DNA of 64,000 nt from Bacteroidetes bacterium UBA6161 (GCA_002422315.1 DIUJ01000045.1:1-64000); one strand, 5' to 3'; shown: positions 23,900-34,066, counted from the first letter of the stretch. Notes: generated by a model not told the origin, from the letters alone. Made by a program: numbers and translations.

Positions 23900-25343
23900 A
23901 CATTAGTTTGAGTAAAAAGAACAACAAAGTTAAGAGAACTATAGATACAATATTTAGCCAAAATCCTGTTTTAACCATAGTTTTTAAGGAAACTAACTTA
24001 GAGGAGTATACAACAGCATTGGGAGGAGTAGAAATAGGCAACATAAATGCTAGACTAGAACCAAAGGTCACAGGGATTCCTAATACCAAAGGATTTGTAA
24101 TACCAAAGGATGCAGAGATAGCAATTACTACAGGGATTAGAATGGTAATAAGAGCAACATTGCTCATAATTTCTGTTGCAAAAACCGAGATAAGAATTAG
24201 GAATAAAGCTACAATAGCCCAATAGCTTAGAGGAATAGAACTAGAGGCTTCTTGAATAAATTGTACAAATCCAGCTTTTTCAAGCCCTAATGCCAAAGAC
24301 ATACCACCGCCAAACATAAACAAAATAGGCCAAGCAATTTTTTTCATGTCTTTCCAATGCATTAGGCCCCCTGTTTTCAAAGGCGGCCCTTGGGGAATAA
24401 GAAAGGTAAGCAATGCAAAAAATACAGCAATGCCTGCATCTGTTAACTTAAAATCCAATTGAAAGTGTGACAAAATAAAATTCAAGGGTCCTTGGAAAAT
24501 CCAACAAAATGCAGCAGAAACAAAAACAAAAAGGGTTCGGATTTGTACTTTGCTGAGCGGGCCAATTTCTCTCTTTCGGGATTCTATAAATTCGTCTAAC
24601 CCTTTTATGGGTTGAGAGGGCAACACAAACAATACTTTAGTGAACAACTGATTTGTTATCCAGATTAAGAGTAACGAGAATGGCAGTCCTACTATCATCC
24701 ACTCTAGGAAATCAGGTGAATAACCAAAACGCTCTTCCAAAAAAGATTTTAAAACCATGTTGGGAGGGGTGCCAATAATAGTGGCTATCCCTCCAATATT
24801 TGCTCCATAAGCTATTCCAAGCATGCTGCCTATAGCTATTTTTTTGGAAACCTCTCTTGGGCTTAGTTCATCCACCAAATTAAAAATGCTTATTGCAATG
24901 GGAAGCATCATAATTGCTGTAGCAGTATTGCTTATCCACATACTTATAAAATAGGAAGCATACATTACTCCGCCTATTACGGCGGCAGGGGTTTTTCCCG
25001 CCCTTTTCAGTATTTCTAAGGCTATGATTTCATGTATTTTGTATTTCTCAAGAGAAAGACCCAATACAAATCCTCCCCAAAATAAAAGGATTATAGAGGA
25101 ATAATAGTTTGGTATAATTTCTTGAAAAGGACTTACCCCTAAAATAGGCAAAATCAACAAGGGTAAAAATGAAGTTACTGCAATAGGAATGCTTTCCGTT
25201 GTCCACCAATAAATAATCCAAAAGGCTAACCCAATTACGGAAATCAAGGAGCTATGTGAAGGGGAAAGAAAAGAGAATAAAAATAAAATTAAGAATACAA
25301 AGGGTCCAAGTAGGATTGTTTTAAACTTTGTATTTTTAAACAT
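23892..25343 (-). CDS. SLC13/DASS-family anion:sodium symporter
   Basis: 483 residues with about 11-13 transmembrane segments. Both sodium-binding family motifs are visible: SNTATAIMMLPIAISI in the first half and IMSNVALITILIPV in the second. Reentrant-loop Pro/Gly segments follow (FGSSLAFMLPISTPPNAVV). DASS members import di- or tricarboxylates, or sulfate. Its operon partners are a degenerate transglycosylase (3 bp upstream) and a DUF1684 lipoprotein (overlapping), neither of which narrows the substrate. Confidence 0.92.
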   Translation of the reverse strand: MFKNTKFKTILLGPFVFLILFLFSFLSPSHSSLISVIGLAFWIIYWWTTESIPIAVTSFLPLLILPILGVSPFQEIIPNYYSSIILLFWGGFVLGLSLEKYKIHEIIALEILKRAGKTPAAVIGGVMYASYFISMWISNTATAIMMLPIAISIFNLVDELSPREVSKKIAIGSMLGIAYGANIGGIATIIGTPPNMVLKSFLEERFGYSPDFLEWMIVGLPFSLLLIWITNQLFTKVLFVLPSQPIKGLDEFIESRKREIGPLSKVQIRTLFVFVSAAFCWIFQGPLNFILSHFQLDFKLTDAGIAVFFALLTFLIPQGPPLKTGGLMHWKDMKKIAWPILFMFGGGMSLALGLEKAGFVQFIQEASSSIPLSYWAIVALFLILISVFATEIMSNVALITILIPVVIAISASFGITNPLVLGIPVTFGSSLAFMLPISTPPNAVVYSSKLVSLKTMVKTGFWLNIVSIVLLTLLFFLLKLMYA

Positions 25344-25346
25344 AGA

Positions 25347-26603
25347 TTATTTACTTCTAGCTAAGGCTTGTTTTTGGGAAGCGGACATGTTGTTAATCTT
25401 CCTATACTGATCCAATTTATTTGCTTTTACATACAATTTGAGTTTTTTGCCTGCATACAAAGTATTGTTATGCATATTGTTCCACCTTTTGATGTCGTTT
25501 ATAGAGCAGTCAAAAAGTTTAGAGAGCAACCCAAGGTTGTCACCATTTTTTATGGTATAATAAATAAGTTTAGGTTCATTAGAACTGCTTGCGTTTTTAG
25601 GAGTTATACTTTGTTCCGGAGGGGCAAACAGACCTGTTTCAGCGATTACTACAGGCTCAGAAATATTGCTATCGTTAACAGTATTTGCCTCCGCTTGTTC
25701 TTCTTGTTGTTGTAGCATTTCTTCTCGCAGAGCCACAAAGTCTAATATTTTATTTGTAGGCAAATGGAAGCAATTGCAATTTTCAATTTTGGGAACTACA
25801 CCTTCTATGAATTCAGCATTTATAAGTGTCATTGTAGTTCTTTTTATTTCTAATTTGTCTGCTATTAAGTCCAAGCTCATCAGCGAATTGCTGCAAATAG
25901 TGTCTGTTTGGGGGTAAAAGTATTTCTCAGGGCTTATTTTATGTTCGTTATGGAAATAGTATAGGTACAAAAGAGACATGAAGTTTTCAATACACTTCTG
26001 TTGTTTTGGGTCTAACACTTCGTGAATAGCAGGGTAATTTAAACTGTTTCCAGCTTTTCTTATGGCCATGTTTAAGTTTATAGGGCCTGCATAAAAAGCG
26101 GTAATGCTTAAATGCCAATTCTGGTAAATCTTTTCTAAATCTTGCATGTATTTAGCAACCACTTGTGCAGATAAAAACATGTTTCTTCTTTGGTCTACAA
26201 AAGAATTGGTAATTAACTTATGCCTTTTAGCTACAGAATAGGACAAAGGCCAAATTCCCGATGCGCCTGTTTCCGGATCTACGTAGTTTGGGTTCAATTG
26301 ACTGTTGGCAACGGCAAGTATAGCAAGTTCTTTGGGCAAACCTAAACTGTCGAAATATGGACCTAGATTTTTTACTGCGAAATCTATTTTACCTAATAAT
26401 GATGCAGAACGGGAACTCTGTTTGGACAATTGGATAATTTCTGCCTTAATATTTGCATTGTAAAATACAGGCAAAGAGTTGCTTGCTGAAACTAGTTTTT
26501 TATAGTATGCATCCTTTACAAAAGAAGAGTCTACCTGGGCCTTGGTAAAGCATGGAGAAAGGATAATTATAAGTATAGCGAGTATTTTGTTCTTCGTTTG
26601 CAT
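25347..26603 (-). CDS. MltD-like SLT-domain protein with LysM, degenerate catalytic site
   Basis: 418 residues: a signal peptide (about 1-22), an SLT (family 1/MltD-like) domain at about 65-235 and one LysM domain near the C-terminus (YYTIKNGDNLGLLSKLF...NTLYAGKKLKLYV). The fold is recognisable from LPKELAILAVANSQLNP, GASGIWPLSYSVAKRH and DQRRNMFLSAQVVAKYM. However, the position of the catalytic glutamate (VES in active MltD) is Asn100, and the later AYNSGxG motif reads AFYAGPI. It probably binds rather than cleaves peptidoglycan. It is the first gene of a three-gene operon with the SLC13 transporter and DUF1684 lipoprotein. Confidence 0.83.
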   Translation of the reverse strand: MQTKNKILAILIIILSPCFTKAQVDSSFVKDAYYKKLVSASNSLPVFYNANIKAEIIQLSKQSSRSASLLGKIDFAVKNLGPYFDSLGLPKELAILAVANSQLNPNYVDPETGASGIWPLSYSVAKRHKLITNSFVDQRRNMFLSAQVVAKYMQDLEKIYQNWHLSITAFYAGPINLNMAIRKAGNSLNYPAIHEVLDPKQQKCIENFMSLLYLYYFHNEHKISPEKYFYPQTDTICSNSLMSLDLIADKLEIKRTTMTLINAEFIEGVVPKIENCNCFHLPTNKILDFVALREEMLQQQEEQAEANTVNDSNISEPVVIAETGLFAPPEQSITPKNASSSNEPKLIYYTIKNGDNLGLLSKLFDCSINDIKRWNNMHNNTLYAGKKLKLYVKANKLDQYRKINNMSASQKQALARSK

Positions 26604-26770
26604 ATCAATTCCACAAAAAAAGGTATTTTATTTTGCTTAACACTTTTTTTATTGCTTTTATTTTAACTTTATTTTTATAATAGACCAAAATTAGACGTTC
26701 CCATCTATGTATTTTACTTCCATGTTGGATATATTCCATTTTAATTGATTCGCAAATTCCTATTTTTTAG

Positions 26771-26778
26771 TAAGTTTG
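26771..26778 (+). promoter_or_regulatory. Predicted -7 box TAAGTTTG of the GlmU-like/tpiA genes
   Basis: A TAnnTTTG match 22 bp before the ATG at 26801. Confidence 0.5.
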
Positions 26779-26800
26779 TTGCCTTTCTATTTTAGGCCAC

Positions 26801-27961
26801 ATGCAATTAAAACAATCAAATTATACTATTGCCTCCATTACTCTCTTTGATGACGATGGATGGGAAGACCTTTTGCCACTTACCCTTTCTCGCTCTTGTG
26901 CAGACATACGATTTGGTATACTTACCATAAAAGAAAAATGGGAAACAATTTGTAATGATAAAGTGTATGTACAAACCAAACCCTATTTACAAGATATATA
27001 CGGTGAGTTTAAATCAGAATTGTTTGTAAATAGCAGATTGCTCCCCGAACCTAAGCTTTTGGAAGTAATTTCTAATCTAAAGGAAGGGGAAAGTGTGTAT
27101 TGCGGAGAAACACTTTTGTTATGCTTTGGACAAAAAGAACAAAGTAAAATAGAATGGGAAGGTGATTTGGATATACTAAATTACCCATGGGAGATTTTTT
27201 CTAAGAACCACCGTCAAATAGAAAATGATTTTCATAGGATCTGCCACAATAGAACAAGCCAAAAATTATCTGAAACCAATACTGTAATTGGCAAACATCC
27301 CATCTTTGTGGAAGAAGGAGCCGTAGTAGAATGCAGTATTTTTAATACCAACGAAGGCCCGATTTATATTGGTAAAAATGCCGAAGTGCAAGAAGGCTGT
27401 ATGGTTAGAGGGCCTTTTAGCTTAGGCGAAAGTAGCCACTTGAAAATGGGAGCAAAAATTTACACAGGTACCACCATTGGGCCTCATTGTAAGGTAGGTG
27501 GAGAAATAAACAACAGCGTAATTTTTGGCTACAGCAACAAAGCACACGATGGCTTTTTGGGAAACTCTGTGATAGGAGAGTGGTGCAACCTTGGTGCCGA
27601 TACAAACAATTCAAATTTGAAAAACAATTATGAAGAAGTAAAGGTTTGGAGTTATAAACACAAGAAATTTGTTAAAACAGGACTACAGTTTTGTGGGTTA
27701 ATTATGGGTGACCATAGTAAGTCTGGGATAAATACTATGTTTAATACAGGAACTGTAGTTGGTTTCTCTTGTAATATATTCGGGTCGGGTTTTCCACGCA
27801 ATTACATCCCTTCTTTTACTTGGGGAGGTGCCGCTTCCATGGAAGAATATACCCTTCCCAAAGCAATTCAAACCGCTGAAAAAGTATTTGAAAGAAGAAG
27901 CAAGGCCTTCGATAGCGTACAAAATAAATTGTTCACGGAAATCCATTCAAATAAAAATTAA
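26801..27961 (+). CDS. GlmU-like left-handed beta-helix protein
   Basis: 386 residues of a Bacteroidota family usually annotated as GlmU-like. The N-terminus (ITLFDDDGWEDLLPLTLSR) lacks the GxGTRM nucleotide-binding loop of true nucleotidyltransferases. The C-terminal half is a hexapeptide-repeat left-handed helix (PIYIGKNAEVQEGCMVRG... SVIGEWCNLGADTNNSNLK). It may act on a sugar nucleotide, but no active site can be assigned. tpiA begins 15 bp downstream, so they are probably cotranscribed. Confidence 0.82.
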   Translation: MQLKQSNYTIASITLFDDDGWEDLLPLTLSRSCADIRFGILTIKEKWETICNDKVYVQTKPYLQDIYGEFKSELFVNSRLLPEPKLLEVISNLKEGESVYCGETLLLCFGQKEQSKIEWEGDLDILNYPWEIFSKNHRQIENDFHRICHNRTSQKLSETNTVIGKHPIFVEEGAVVECSIFNTNEGPIYIGKNAEVQEGCMVRGPFSLGESSHLKMGAKIYTGTTIGPHCKVGGEINNSVIFGYSNKAHDGFLGNSVIGEWCNLGADTNNSNLKNNYEEVKVWSYKHKKFVKTGLQFCGLIMGDHSKSGINTMFNTGTVVGFSCNIFGSGFPRNYIPSFTWGGAASMEEYTLPKAIQTAEKVFERRSKAFDSVQNKLFTEIHSNKN

Positions 27962-27976
27962 ACTATTACCAAAAAA

Positions 27977-28741
27977 ATGAGAAGAAAAATTGTAGCAGGA
28001 AATTGGAAAATGAATACAACCCTAAATGAAGGGTTAGGTTTAGCAACAGAAATAAAAGGGATGCATGCAGACGAAGTAAGAAACAATGCAGAGGTAATAC
28101 TCTTTCCCCCTTTTGTAAGTATATATGCAATAAGCAAAAATCTAGAAGGATTTAGTATAAGTGTAGGGGCGCAAAATATGAGCCAATTTGCAAAAGGTGC
28201 GTACACGGGCGAAATTTCCGCAGCTATGTTGCAAAGTATTGGTTGTGAATATGTAATCGTAGGTCATTCTGAAAGAAGACAATACTTCGGCGAAACCAAT
28301 GCCGTATTAAATGAAAAAGTAAAAGCAGCAATAGAAGCAGGATTAGTTCCATTGTACTGCGTAGGCGAAACTTTGGAGCAAAGAGAAAATGGAAGCCTTT
28401 GGGAAGTATTGAAAGCACAAACATTGGAAGGATTAGAAGGGGTTTCGAATGCTATGGATGTGCAAAAAATTGTACTGGCTTATGAACCTGTATGGGCTAT
28501 AGGAACAGGCAAAACAGCAAGTACCGCTCAAGCACAAGAAGTTCATGCTTTTCTTCGAAAAATTATTGCAGATAAGTTGGGAGATTCTTTTGCAAATCAA
28601 ATTAGGATACTATATGGTGGCAGCGTAAAACCAGACAATGCTACAGAACTTTTTGCCTCCGAAGATATAGATGGAGGATTGATAGGTGGCGCAGCACTTG
28701 CCTCTAGAGATTTTTGTGAGATTATAAAAGCTGCAAAATAA
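27977..28741 (+). CDS. tpiA: Triosephosphate isomerase
   Basis: 254 residues, the normal length for the enzyme. It interconverts dihydroxyacetone phosphate and glyceraldehyde 3-phosphate in glycolysis and gluconeogenesis, in the cytoplasm. Active-site residues are intact: Asn9 and Lys11 (GNWKMN), His97 (VGHSERR), and Glu170 in AYEPVWAIGTG with the flexible loop, plus the phosphate-gripping LYGGSVKPDN near the end. It follows the GlmU-like gene by 15 bp. Confidence 0.98.
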   Translation: MRRKIVAGNWKMNTTLNEGLGLATEIKGMHADEVRNNAEVILFPPFVSIYAISKNLEGFSISVGAQNMSQFAKGAYTGEISAAMLQSIGCEYVIVGHSERRQYFGETNAVLNEKVKAAIEAGLVPLYCVGETLEQRENGSLWEVLKAQTLEGLEGVSNAMDVQKIVLAYEPVWAIGTGKTASTAQAQEVHAFLRKIIADKLGDSFANQIRILYGGSVKPDNATELFASEDIDGGLIGGAALASRDFCEIIKAAK

Positions 28742-28813
28742 TTTTCGGAACACTTTTTGACCATTGTTCTAGAATACATTCTTAAATATTTCGTTATGTT
28801 TTTATCCCAAACT

Positions 28814-31800
28814 ATGCAAACTACTATGAGGTCTTTCTTTTTATTGTTGTTGTTTCTCCTTTTGGGGAATATAAATATCTCTGCTCAAATCAAAAGCTAT
28901 TCGCAAGATCCAGAGATTTTTGTGAAAGAATTTCAGCAGTATGTAGCTACACAAAAAGACCCTAACTTAGACAAATTGGTAGTGCAATTCAGAGAGTATT
29001 GGGACCAAGGCAAGCTAAGCAACGCGGAGAAATTAAACATTAGGAATATTTGCGAAAGTATGTTGTTTAAGAAACTTAGCATAGACCCTCACTATGAGTG
29101 GTTTTTATCCAGCTTAAATTATTTTTTCTCTAACAATCTGAACAAAGAAATACTAGACCAGTGGAGCAAAATAGGGTTTAAACTAATGGAGAAAAATGTA
29201 AAAGAATATGCTGCCTTTCTACAAACAGCAAAATTGCTTTTTTCTGAAAATATTTTATACCAGTCTGAAGCCATGACCTGGCGCGCAGACAACAACCTTT
29301 TTGAATTGGTGTTTGACGGCAGATTGGCTATTAAATTTAAAGCACTAACCCTTACCGGAAGTGCATTTCTAGACAAGACTATTATTTATGAAACCTCAGG
29401 AGTGTTTTATCCAGATAAAGCCCAGTGGATTGGAACAAAAGGCAAGGTTAATTGGGAAAGGGTAGAACTTTCCGAAGAAGAAGTAGTTTGCTTGCTTAGT
29501 AAGTACAATATTAATTTTAGCTCTAGTGAATTTGTAGCGGATACTGTTTTTTTAAGATATCCCAAATATTTTAAGGGCGATGTAATGGGCAGGCTAAGAG
29601 AAAAAGTTTCTTTCGTTACCAATACAGAATTGCTAAAAAATGCCTCTTTCCCTGCTTTTACTAGCTATAGGAGCGATGTGAAAATAGATGGGATAGTGGG
29701 GGCAAATGCTACTTATAGCGGTGGCTTTAGTTTGGATGGAAGAATTATAAATGGTTCTAATTTGAACAAAGAACCAGTAACTATTACCCTGTTACATAAT
29801 AAAAAACCAATCATTGAACTTAAATCTGAGTCTTTCAAAATAGATAATGGGGTTGCAGGTAGCTTAAAATGCGCTATCACAATATTTATTGACTCTGTAA
29901 AGAACATATACCACCCTAGTGTAATTGTTAGATACGATATAGTGAAAGGCGAATTAACCGCAACTAAAGGGGAAGAAGGCCTTATGTTAATGCCTTTTCA
30001 GGATGATTACCATGAAGTAGAAATAGATGTGGATAGGATAAAATGGAAACAATCCACTCCATATATAGAGTTTGATATGATTTCTCCTGATAAAGCAGCA
30101 AAAATAGATTCTAGAGATTTTTATAGAGAATATACCTACGAAAAAATGCAAGGCATGCTCTCTTTTAACCCCATTTATAGAATGAGGGATTATGCAATGA
30201 AAACACGCCAAAATAAATTTAGTATTCACGACTATGCTGCGTTTTATAAAACAGAAAAAAAATACCTGAACGAACAAATAATAAACCTAGCAGACCAAGC
30301 TTTTGTATACTACAACACCAAAACAGATACCATAGAAATAAGGCCCAAGTTGTTTAACTATGTAAACAACCACATGAAAGTACGCGACTACGATGTAATC
30401 CAAATGACCTCTGTAATAGAAGCACTGCCCAATATAACCATGAGTTTAAATAACATGAATCTGCAAGTGGAAGGGGTAAGGAATTTTACCATAAGCGATA
30501 GTCAGAATTGTATGGCTGTGCCTCACGAGCAAAAAATTGTAATTAAGAAAAACAGAGACATGCGATTTGGAGGGATGGTACGCGCTGGTAAAGTGGATTT
30601 TTATTCCAAAGATTTTAACATGGAATATGCTCCTTTTATGGTTCGAGACACTTATTTCGACTCCATGGTTTTGTATTATCCCGACGAAATGACGGGGTCT
30701 ATGAGGAAGATACAATCCGTACTAACAGATCTTTTTGGGACTTTGGAATTTGATTATCCTAAAAACAAATCTGGGCTAAAGAAGAAAGAATACCCGGATT
30801 ATCCTATTTTCACCTCTCACAAAGGGTCTAAAGTGCATTATGAATATGCACAAACCCATAATTTTATTTACAAAAAAGAGTCGTTTTATTTTGAAGTGGA
30901 TCCCTTTAGGATTACCAATTTAAATAACTTTACAGCTGCAGACCTCACCCTAAAAGGCACTTTTATCTCAGACGATATTTTCCCAAATTTCAAACACGAA
31001 ATTTCTATTCAACCAGATTTTTCTTTAGGATTTGTGACTACTGTAGACAAACCCATGTATAAAGGAAAAGGTCAAGGGCAAATGACCCTTTCGCTTAGCA
31101 ACAAAGGGTTGTATGGAAATGGAAACATTAATTATTTGGGTTCTGTGACCAAAAGCGATGGCTTTCTTATGTTTCCTCGCGAAACTATTTCCAATGCAGA
31201 AAGCTTTGACTTGGCAGAAACTACCAAATATCCTTTAGTGAAAGGAAAAGATGTAAAAAACAGATGGCTGCCTTATTCTGACCAAATGCTTGTAACCAAT
31301 CAAGAAAGCAAGTTTGAAATGTTTAAAATGCAATATGCATTTGATGGTACCTTAGAACTTTCGCCAAAAGCACTTTCTGGCAATGGCCAATTGGAGTGGA
31401 ACGAAGCAGAGTTCTATTCTAAAAATATGGTGTATGGTCGAAATAGAGTAGATGCAGATACCTCTGGAATTAGAATATTTTCTTTAAATCCTGAAGTGTT
31501 TGCTTTCCAAACAGACAACGTACAATCCAAAATTGACTTTGATAAGAGGGAAGGCAAGTTTACTGCCAATAGCATAGAAAGTTTAACCTATTTGCCCCAA
31601 AATAAATACGCCACCCTACTTAGCGACGTGACCTGGAAAATGGACCCTAAGAAAATGGAATTGAGACCAAATCCCAAATTCCCAAGCGTAAAACCATACT
31701 TTTTGTCGGTTCACAAAGACCAAGATTCTCTTAAGTTCGAGAGTTTGTATGCCGATTTTGATATGAAAGAGTCTGTTATAAAAATCCAAAAAATTCCGTT

Positions 31801-33295
31801 TATAGATGTTGCAGATTCTAGGATATTTCCAAATAAAGGCTTGGCTACCGTAAGGATTAATGCAGATATGGATAGATTGGATAGTTCCAAGATTGAGGCC
31901 AATAGAACAGACAAGTTTCATAGCATAGTGAATTGTAAAACCAAAGTGTATGGGAAAAATAATATTAGGGCCTCTGGCGAATACACCTATATAACTAAAA
32001 TGCAAGAAAAGTATACCATTCAAATGGACTCTATAAAAATTAATAGAGAATTGAATTTGGAAGGTGTAGGATATATTCCCGATACCCAAGCCTTTTATTT
32101 AGACAAACATATAGCCTATAAGGGTTGGACAAAAATAAGAAGTATAGAAAAGCCAATAGATTATTTTGGCTTTGTGAAGCCAGACCACAACCTAGATTTT
32201 ATAGCTGGCCAATGGCTTAGATTAAAAGGCCCAATGGATGCTCAGAATGTAGTGATTGATGTAAAAGACCCCCGAAATGTAGACAATAGAAAGCTAATGA
32301 CCGGGCTCTTTGTAGCCACAGATAGCGCCCGAATATACCCTCTGCTTTTTGGTATGAAAAGAAATTATGCAGAAGCGGAGATTACACTAGATTCTGGTGT
32401 GCTCTTTTATGACCATGCAAAAAACAGTATAGTAGTAGGGGAGCCGAAAAAATTATTTGAAAAAGAAGAAAAAGGCAATGTGTTTAGTATAAATACGAAA
32501 ACCAATACGCTTAAAACAGAAGGAGCATACAGCCTTGGCTTAAATGTAAAAGATGGGTTTAAAGCAGGTTTTGGAGGAGAAAGTACATGGAAGCCAGGAG
32601 ACACTACTTTTAGTTTTGATTGGTCTTTTTACATGGATTATTCTTTGCCTAAAGAGGCGGTAGCTAGACTTGTAGAGCTTGCAAAAAGCGAGGATTACGG
32701 TAAACAGGCTTCTGTACAAACAAGCGCTTTCGCAAAAAATGCAACGGAATTTTACCCTAGCTTGACCGATGCAAAAGCTACCATCGATAGAATTAAAAAC
32801 AATGGGGCAATATCTCCTGAAAATACTGTTGCTACTACCGGATTTTTTCAGAAAATAGGAGAGGCCACAGACAAAGTACAAGAAGTATTTGACCCGAATT
32901 TATATATCAAAGATGTGATGAAGCGTGCACCAGAAAAAGCGCAGTTAGTGGTGGCTAAATCTACTTGGACCTTTGATAACCGTACCTCTAGTTTTATTAG
33001 TAGAGGAGAAATGGATTTTGCTTCCTTAAACGGTGTGAACGTGAACAAGAAATATAATGCTATGATAGTGGTGGATAAAAAAAGGTCGGGTGACGATATC
33101 CATATTTATATAGAACTTTCTAGCAGTCAGTATTTCTACTTTAATTACGTTAGAGGGGTAATGTACGCTATCTCTACCGACAATAAGTTTAATCAAGCCA
33201 TCTTAGATAAAGGAGAAAAAATATCCAATGATGAATATAGTTTAAGACTAGGCACTCTCCGTTCTGTCGATAGATTCATAAGAAGATTTGATTAA
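28814..33295 (+). CDS. Large exported protein of unknown function (about 1490 residues)
   Basis: From the ATG at 28814 (1493 residues; 28826 is equally possible, and an in-frame ATG at 28757 is disfavoured because it adds a long non-signal extension). The start precedes a signal peptide (RSFFLLLLFLLLGNINISAQ). I do not recognise a family. The protein consists of long beta-rich stretches with recurring Gly and Asp turns, such as GQGQMTLSLSNKGLYGNGN and LELSPKALSGNGQLEWNEA, which suggests an extended beta-solenoid or AsmA/TamB-like sheet; that is inference. There is no T9SS sorting domain, so it is probably periplasmic. It follows tpiA by 72 bp. Confidence 0.78.
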   Translation: MQTTMRSFFLLLLFLLLGNINISAQIKSYSQDPEIFVKEFQQYVATQKDPNLDKLVVQFREYWDQGKLSNAEKLNIRNICESMLFKKLSIDPHYEWFLSSLNYFFSNNLNKEILDQWSKIGFKLMEKNVKEYAAFLQTAKLLFSENILYQSEAMTWRADNNLFELVFDGRLAIKFKALTLTGSAFLDKTIIYETSGVFYPDKAQWIGTKGKVNWERVELSEEEVVCLLSKYNINFSSSEFVADTVFLRYPKYFKGDVMGRLREKVSFVTNTELLKNASFPAFTSYRSDVKIDGIVGANATYSGGFSLDGRIINGSNLNKEPVTITLLHNKKPIIELKSESFKIDNGVAGSLKCAITIFIDSVKNIYHPSVIVRYDIVKGELTATKGEEGLMLMPFQDDYHEVEIDVDRIKWKQSTPYIEFDMISPDKAAKIDSRDFYREYTYEKMQGMLSFNPIYRMRDYAMKTRQNKFSIHDYAAFYKTEKKYLNEQIINLADQAFVYYNTKTDTIEIRPKLFNYVNNHMKVRDYDVIQMTSVIEALPNITMSLNNMNLQVEGVRNFTISDSQNCMAVPHEQKIVIKKNRDMRFGGMVRAGKVDFYSKDFNMEYAPFMVRDTYFDSMVLYYPDEMTGSMRKIQSVLTDLFGTLEFDYPKNKSGLKKKEYPDYPIFTSHKGSKVHYEYAQTHNFIYKKESFYFEVDPFRITNLNNFTAADLTLKGTFISDDIFPNFKHEISIQPDFSLGFVTTVDKPMYKGKGQGQMTLSLSNKGLYGNGNINYLGSVTKSDGFLMFPRETISNAESFDLAETTKYPLVKGKDVKNRWLPYSDQMLVTNQESKFEMFKMQYAFDGTLELSPKALSGNGQLEWNEAEFYSKNMVYGRNRVDADTSGIRIFSLNPEVFAFQTDNVQSKIDFDKREGKFTANSIESLTYLPQNKYATLLSDVTWKMDPKKMELRPNPKFPSVKPYFLSVHKDQDSLKFESLYADFDMKESVIKIQKIPFIDVADSRIFPNKGLATVRINADMDRLDSSKIEANRTDKFHSIVNCKTKVYGKNNIRASGEYTYITKMQEKYTIQMDSIKINRELNLEGVGYIPDTQAFYLDKHIAYKGWTKIRSIEKPIDYFGFVKPDHNLDFIAGQWLRLKGPMDAQNVVIDVKDPRNVDNRKLMTGLFVATDSARIYPLLFGMKRNYAEAEITLDSGVLFYDHAKNSIVVGEPKKLFEKEEKGNVFSINTKTNTLKTEGAYSLGLNVKDGFKAGFGGESTWKPGDTTFSFDWSFYMDYSLPKEAVARLVELAKSEDYGKQASVQTSAFAKNATEFYPSLTDAKATIDRIKNNGAISPENTVATTGFFQKIGEATDKVQEVFDPNLYIKDVMKRAPEKAQLVVAKSTWTFDNRTSSFISRGEMDFASLNGVNVNKKYNAMIVVDKKRSGDDIHIYIELSSSQYFYFNYVRGVMYAISTDNKFNQAILDKGEKISNDEYSLRLGTLRSVDRFIRRFD

Positions 33296-33310
33296 TTAGA
33301 TTTTAGATTG

Positions 33311-33318
33311 TATTTTTG
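33311..33318 (+). promoter_or_regulatory. Predicted -7 box TATTTTTG of plsY
   Basis: A TAnnTTTG match 27 bp before the TTG start of plsY at 33346, giving a leader of about 24 nt. Confidence 0.5.
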
Positions 33319-33345
33319 CGTTTACGTTAAATTAAAAAAAGTACT

Positions 33346-33996
33346 TTGGTAGAAACATTATATATAGTTGGTTTGTCCGCTTTGTCTTATTTGTTAGGGT
33401 CTATTCCTAGCAGTGTTTGGCTTGGTATGTCGTTGTATGGCAAAGATGTAAGAGACTATGGTAGCGGAAATGCAGGAGCTACAAATACCTTTAGAGTATT
33501 GGGTAAAAAGGTAGGAACCGCAGTTTTGCTTATGGATGTAGCTAAGGGTTTTACCGCTGCATGTTTGGTGTGGCTATTACCTTTTGTAGAAGTAAATTCT
33601 ATCCAATTTGTAAACCTTCAACTCCTATTTGGTCTATTGTCTGTGATAGGACATATTTTTCCAGTTTTTGCAAATTTTAAAGGCGGCAAGGGTATTGCTA
33701 CTTTGCTAGGTATGGTGATTGCGATTCATTATGTCTCCGCTTTAGTTTGTATTGGCTTGTTCTTGTTTATTCTACTTCTTACCAAATATGTGTCGTTAAG
33801 TTCTATTGTAGCTACAGTATCTTTTCCCTTACTTATTGTTTTTATTTTTAAGTCCAACGAGCCTTTGTTTGTTGCATTTGGTGTATCCGCAGCCATTATG
33901 GTTGTTCTTACCCATCAGAAGAATATAAAAAGATTGGTGGCCGGAGAAGAAAACAAAGCCAATATAAAGCTTATTCGCAAAAAACAAGGACAGTAG
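33346..33996 (+). CDS. plsY: Acyl-phosphate:glycerol-3-phosphate acyltransferase
   Basis: 216 residues with five predicted membrane helices. PlsY transfers an acyl group from acyl phosphate to glycerol 3-phosphate, the first step of phosphatidic acid synthesis, at the inner membrane. Its three conserved loops are present: GSIPSSVWLG, the GSGNAGATNTFRVLG motif and FANFKGGKGIATLLG. The start is a TTG at 33346, because the first in-frame ATG (GMSLYG) falls inside the first conserved loop. The C-terminus extends 30 residues past the usual last helix and is basic. Confidence 0.94.
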   Translation: MVETLYIVGLSALSYLLGSIPSSVWLGMSLYGKDVRDYGSGNAGATNTFRVLGKKVGTAVLLMDVAKGFTAACLVWLLPFVEVNSIQFVNLQLLFGLLSVIGHIFPVFANFKGGKGIATLLGMVIAIHYVSALVCIGLFLFILLLTKYVSLSSIVATVSFPLLIVFIFKSNEPLFVAFGVSAAIMVVLTHQKNIKRLVAGEENKANIKLIRKKQGQ

Positions 33997-34058
33997 TGCT
34001 TCTACAAAAAGCTTTCTAACTCCGTCAATAAACTTGTTTTAAATAGTATTTAAAATAC

Positions 34059-34066
34059 TACCTTTG
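34059..34066 (+). promoter_or_regulatory. Predicted promoter of tatA-gatA-GSCFA (TACCTTTG)
   Basis: A TAnnTTTG -7 box at 34059-34066 with TTG at 34034-34036 as a possible -33. The tatA ATG follows 20 bp later. Confidence 0.55.

Noticed and set aside
28757..28813. Longer N-terminus for the 1493-residue protein
   Set aside because: The extension precedes a good signal peptide and has hydrophobic but non-signal character; starts at 28814 or 28826 are preferred.
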